Of a DNA stretch of 64,000 bases, positions 61,323 through 64,000 are shown piece by piece. The stretch is taken from contig CAMYIZ010000074.1 of NCBI GenBank assembly GCA_947258585.1, positions 1 through 64,000 of the forward strand, given 5' to 3'. Source of the stretch: an uncultured Haliea sp. (lineage in GTDB: Bacteria > Pseudomonadota > Gammaproteobacteria > Pseudomonadales > Halieaceae). Each line of letters opens with the position of its first letter. Position 1 is the stretch's first letter. A program made the translations under genes and the position numbers. Below the pieces are notes generated by a model that did not search any database, was not told the origin of the DNA, and saw only the letters and a list, made by a program, of their open reading frames with translations.

Positions 61323-61587
61323 GGCGGAGCCCGGAACGACAGCGGATAGCGCCCGAATTGATGCGTTCCAGGCGAGTTCGGTCTGGCTAGAATGCTGCTG
61401 AGCATTGCCAATCGCTTCAGACGCGGCCACGGCGGTAACGTGGATGAGGGGTCGCCCTTGCCATCCTAACTGGCACAAACGGCAGTCGCGCTAGCAGAGC
61501 TTCACTGGCGCACAGCATTCGCTGCAGCTCGTCTTCAATACCAGGAGGTTTCTCTTTTCTTCCCGCTGGCAGCTGCCAGTGCAATCC

Positions 61588-61805
61588 CGGCTGGCAAACA
61601 GCCGACACTCAACGCGCCGTCGCATCGACGGGTTCTTTTCACGACAGGTGGGCCAAACGCCCGTCGCTTTCAACAGGAGCTTTAGTTTTATCCTTTTTCA
61701 AGGTCCTTTCGACGTAGGGGGTTCTCCCCGACTTCGGTGCAGCAAACGCTGCGTCTAACCCGACTGGCAAGCAGTCGACCTTCCCCACGCCGGCACACAG
61801 CCGGT
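61588..61805 (+). repeat. Array of short hairpins with A/C-rich loops
   Basis: Successive small stems carry similar loops: CGGCTG-GCAAA-CAGCCG, CCGTCG-CAT-CGACGG, GGGC-CAAAC-GCCC, GCAGC-AAAC-GCTGC, CGACTG-GCAAG-CAGTCG and CCGGC-ACACA-GCCGG. Loop composition is shared while stems differ, which is the pattern of selected RNA structure rather than sequence duplication. Confidence 0.6.
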
Positions 61806-62054
61806 TTCTCTCAACCCACGGACCGATGGTTCCGGACATTCAACAGGAGGTGAAGTAATCACCATCAACGCTGGCTCTTCGAGCCACTGGTTCACCTGGC
61901 ACCATCTTCGACAGAAGAGCCGCCAGGTTGCCTGCGACCAGGCTTATCAGGTCGAACGGGAGTAGTGTCCCTTGACCCCTCCGTCTCGGCGGACCCGGTC
62001 AGGCTGCGTGCCTGCTGGTTGGTCACAAACACTTACCAGACTGGAACGTACACG

Positions 62055-62921
62055 ATGCGAGACCTGAACTACCAATTGAAACAGCTGTGTCAGCGCAACC
62101 GGGATGGGAGCTACAGTACCCAGGCAAATCGGGCGCGGATGCTCAACCAGATTGCCAATCAACTGCAGGAGATGGGCTATCGGCGTATGACAACACATTC
62201 GCTCAAGCCCAAGCACGTGGATGTGCTGGTGAAGCGCTGGCTCAGTGAGGGGATGGCGGCCGGTACCATCAAGAATCGCATGAACTGCTTGCGCTGGTGG
62301 GCCGCGAAGGTGGATCGGCGCAATGTCGTCGCACGATCCAACGACTTTTACGGCATTCCTGATCGACAATTCGTCAGCAACACATCGAAGGCAGTCGCCG
62401 TTGATGACAAGGCGCTGTCCGCGGTGCCGGATGCGCATGTGCGCATGAGTCTGGAATTACAGCGGGCGTTCGGATTGCGCCGCGAGGAAGCGATCAAGTT
62501 TGTGCCCACCTATGCGGATCAGGGCGATCATATTCGCTTGAAAGCCTCCTGGACCAAAGGGGGCAAAGCGCGGGTGATACCAATGCTCACCCAGGAGCAG
62601 CGCGATGTACTGACACGCGCACGCCGCTTGGCGGGTAGCGGCTCCCTGATTCCAGCGCACAAAAACTACATTCAGCAGCTGCGAACCTATGAACGTCACA
62701 CCACGCATGCGGGCTTGTCCAAGCTCCATGGGCTGCGCCACGCCTACGCCCAGGCTCGCTACCTGCACCTGGCCGGGTGGGCATGTCCAGCGGCGGGAGG
62801 ACCGACGGCAAACCAGCTAACCGTCGATCAGCGCAAACAGGATTATCAGGCGCGCCTCACCATCAGTCGCGAGCTGGGCCACATCCGCGAGCAGATCAGT
62901 GCGGTGTATTTAGGAAGGTAA
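62055..62921 (+). CDS. Second tyrosine recombinase (ICE integrase-domain protein)
   Basis: This 288-residue protein has an N-terminal SAM-like core-binding domain (DLNYQLKQLCQRNRDGSYSTQANRARMLNQIANQL, LKPKHVDVLVKRWLSEGMAAGTIKNRMNCLRWWA) and a catalytic domain. The catalytic Arg is in FGLRREEAIKF, Lys in SWTKGGKARVIPM, His-Arg in LHGLRHAYAQARY, a second His in ELGHIREQ and Tyr in AVYLGR. It belongs to the integrase-domain family carried inside PFGI-1-class ICEs, separate from the att integrase. ATG 62055 is the family start; the track begins 30 codons earlier. Its role is unknown; it may resolve multimers. Confidence 0.87.
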   Translation: MRDLNYQLKQLCQRNRDGSYSTQANRARMLNQIANQLQEMGYRRMTTHSLKPKHVDVLVKRWLSEGMAAGTIKNRMNCLRWWAAKVDRRNVVARSNDFYGIPDRQFVSNTSKAVAVDDKALSAVPDAHVRMSLELQRAFGLRREEAIKFVPTYADQGDHIRLKASWTKGGKARVIPMLTQEQRDVLTRARRLAGSGSLIPAHKNYIQQLRTYERHTTHAGLSKLHGLRHAYAQARYLHLAGWACPAAGGPTANQLTVDQRKQDYQARLTISRELGHIREQISAVYLGR

Positions 62922-63043
62922 GTTGTTATGCAAAGTTGAGGCGCGACATCGAACAAGCGCAACAGGTTTTGCCTGGATAAGCCATTCACGTCCGCCGGTG
63001 GCTTGGTGATCATGAAGCCCATCCTGATACCCGAGACCTGCAC

Positions 63044-63538
63044 ATGTTCTCCGCCAAACACCAACGCTCACCGCGCATCCTTCCGAGCCTGTTGTGCTGT
63101 TTTAGCCTTACCACCGTAAGCGATGTGGCCTTCGCCGCAGCGCCGCCCGAGAGGGATCTTGGCGCACTGACGCAGGTTGGCCGCTACAGCGTTCTCGCCG
63201 CGGGGCCCACCAAGGGTCAGCGGGATCTGCTGGCGGTGACCAGTGCAATCGACATTCCCGTCGACGTACAGACAGTCGGGGAGGCATTGCACTGGTTGTT
63301 GCGTGATTCCGGGTATCGCCTGGCGGCGGTCTCTGTCATGCCGCTCGAGGTGAAGGCCATGCTCGAGCTGCCGCTGCCGGGTGTTCATCGCCGGTTCGAG
63401 CCCATGCCACTTCAAACGGTGATCGGGCTGATCGTCGGGCCCGCGTTTGATCTGGTGCAGGATCCGGTTCACCGCCTGCTGGCCTTCGAGCGCTGTGCGG
63501 GAACACCTGATTCAGCTGCTATGGTAGAGGTGCGGTAA
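63044..63538 (+). CDS. pilL: PilL2-type protein of PFGI-1-class ICE type IV pilus
   Basis: This 164-residue exported protein has a signal peptide (LPSLLCCFSLTTVSDVAFA). The mature part is PilL2-like (VGRYSVLAAGPTKGQRDLLAVTSAIDIPVDVQTVGEALHWLLRDSGYRLA, LPGVHRRFEPMPLQTVIGLIVGPAFDL), resembling a secretin-associated N-domain fold. In SPI-7/PAPI-1-type elements PilL starts the pil gene set for the conjugative type IV pilus that helps mating. The next gene overlaps its stop by one base. The rest of the pil set is not visible in the window. Confidence 0.85.
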   Translation: MFSAKHQRSPRILPSLLCCFSLTTVSDVAFAAAPPERDLGALTQVGRYSVLAAGPTKGQRDLLAVTSAIDIPVDVQTVGEALHWLLRDSGYRLAAVSVMPLEVKAMLELPLPGVHRRFEPMPLQTVIGLIVGPAFDLVQDPVHRLLAFERCAGTPDSAAMVEVR

Positions 63539-63777
63539 TGGACGTCTTTCTCTTCGCCGTTGTTCTGGTAGCGGCCCTGGTGGCGGGGGTCGGCGACAAA
63601 CCCGCTGAGCATCAAGCGGACACTGCCGTCCAGACAGCCGTTCCTCCATCCCCAGGAAGCGCACCGGCGGTTGGAAGGGATATCGCTGTGCCCGTGTGTG
63701 ACCCTACGCGGGCCCGCATTCACCAACGTGACCTTTCCGGGGCAGTCGAGCAAGAGATCAAGACTAATGATCGTTAA
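63538..63777 (+). CDS. Small exported or membrane-anchored ICE protein, unknown function
   Basis: This 79-residue protein has one N-terminal hydrophobic segment (VFLFAVVLVAALVAGVG) and a Pro/Ala/Thr-rich tail with a CDPTRARIHQRDL end. Its ATG overlaps the PilL stop (TAATG), and its own end overlaps the next gene by 11 bases, so it is translated as part of the pilus/transfer operon. No family is recognised. Confidence 0.65.
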   Translation: MDVFLFAVVLVAALVAGVGDKPAEHQADTAVQTAVPPSPGSAPAVGRDIAVPVCDPTRARIHQRDLSGAVEQEIKTNDR

Positions 63778-64000
63778 CGGCCATTGCGGTGGGTGTTGTC
63801 AGGGGCTTTTCAGCGCCGCATTGGCAGTCAGTCTTTGCGTCGCCATACCAGTCATGGGCCAAGCCCGCGATCCAGCTGCGTATAAATCTTCGATCGAACA
63901 GTCCGTTGAGACGTCGGCGACGAAACGGGTCGATTCCAAGACATTGCGGGCCGAGCTCTGGGGGCTGGATGCATCGGAGTGGCAACGCTACCAGTCCCTG
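63767..64000 (+). CDS. TIGR03759-family ICE protein (3' part outside window)
   Basis: The visible 78 residues have a signal peptide (LFSAALAVSLCVAIPVMGQA) and the family motif LRAELWGLDASEWQRYQSL, typical of TIGR03759 exported ICE proteins of the transfer region. The gene runs off the right edge. The ORF track does not list it; I translated it from ATG 63767. It confirms that the element continues towards its type IV secretion genes. Confidence 0.82.
   Translation, partial: MIVNGHCGGCCQGLFSAALAVSLCVAIPVMGQARDPAAYKSSIEQSVETSATKRVDSKTLRAELWGLDASEWQRYQSL

Larger units (their letters stand above)
61060..62054. other. Structured non-coding region of the ICE, densely packed with hairpins
   Basis: No convincing ORF fills these 995 bases. 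Inverted repeats are dense. Examples are GCCACTT/AAGTGGC (61090-61109), GCAATGCCC/GGGCATTGC enclosing CAGGTC/GACCTG (61231-61271) and a perfect 12-bp stem GCCCTCGTCACT/AGTGACGAGGGC (61282-61322). AATGCT/AGCATT lies at 61391-61406. A series of short hairpins with A/C-rich loops runs from 61588 to about 61805. AGGAG-type ribosome sites (about 61542, 61674, 61844) occur without start codons after them. Possible roles are oriT, a replication origin or a structured RNA. Confidence 0.6.

Noticed and set aside
61203-61839. Several 60-90-residue minus-strand ORFs in the structured ICE region
   Set aside because: They overlap each other in different frames, lack ribosome sites and contain the hairpin arms, so I treat the region as non-coding.

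Overview
The window comes from a high-G+C gammaproteobacterium. Halieaceae or a neighbouring marine Cellvibrionales group is my best guess. It rests on gene content: an IPTL-CTERM-type surface protein, sulfotransferase, DUF1214 and LLM-monooxygenase genes, many SDR enzymes, and a DeaD/AcnA housekeeping flank. It does not rest on any database search.

Region 1 (1-16.9 kb) is mostly core chromosome. It holds a DEAD-box RNA helicase cut by the left edge, a CBS-domain protein and aconitase A. Next comes a tightly coupled four-gene unit: an RND adaptor, an RND pump, a GS-fold amidoligase and a C26-type glutamine amidotransferase. A DUF3144 protein follows. A minus-strand run then encodes a small secreted protein, an HD-GYP protein, an ELM1-YrbL fusion protein and a GGDEF-EAL protein, so it has a cyclic-di-GMP flavour.

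Region 2 (17-42.4 kb) is a large accessory metabolic cluster. It contains eight SDR oxidoreductases, two MDR dehydrogenases, two LLM flavin/F420 oxidoreductases, two sulfotransferases, an acyl-CoA synthetase-like ligase and several Dabb/EthD small barrel proteins. It also contains a DUF1214 protein, a DegT-fold protein with His at the PLP-lysine position, an alkylsulfatase-like MBL protein with altered metal ligands, a VOC protein, and LuxR and TetR regulators. It looks like catabolism or tailoring of a hydrophobic alcohol/ketone substrate (steroid, terpenoid or similar). The substrate cannot be read from the sequence. Two stress-type genes (YidB/DUF937 and YegP) sit inside it.

Region 3 (42.4-46.7 kb) holds a two-gene surface-protein operon with YadA-stalk-like segments and an IPTL-type C-terminus, two small genes (one DUF2970) and a MocR-type regulator.

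Region 4 (46.7-50.5 kb) is a decayed integration zone. A 16-bp near-copy of a tRNA-Leu 3' end (46723) and a 56-nt tRNA-Leu 3' fragment (50449) flank two broken pieces of a P4-type integrase gene, a beta-helix membrane protein, a SnoaL-like protein and a GNAT acetyltransferase.

Region 5 (50.5-64 kb, running off the right edge) is the left part of an integrative and conjugative element of the PFGI-1/SPI-7 class. It starts with a tyrosine recombinase, an AlpA-like gene and a CI/Cro-like switch with TTAGCA operators. The backbone follows: ParB, DUF2857, STY4528-family, TIGR03761, ParM/StbA-like, DUF3577, RadC, DUF6573-like, a second tyrosine recombinase, PilL2 and TIGR03759. No ParA is seen. Several backbone genes have leaders built from consecutive perfect hairpins, and a 1-kb non-coding stretch (61060-62054) is packed with them.
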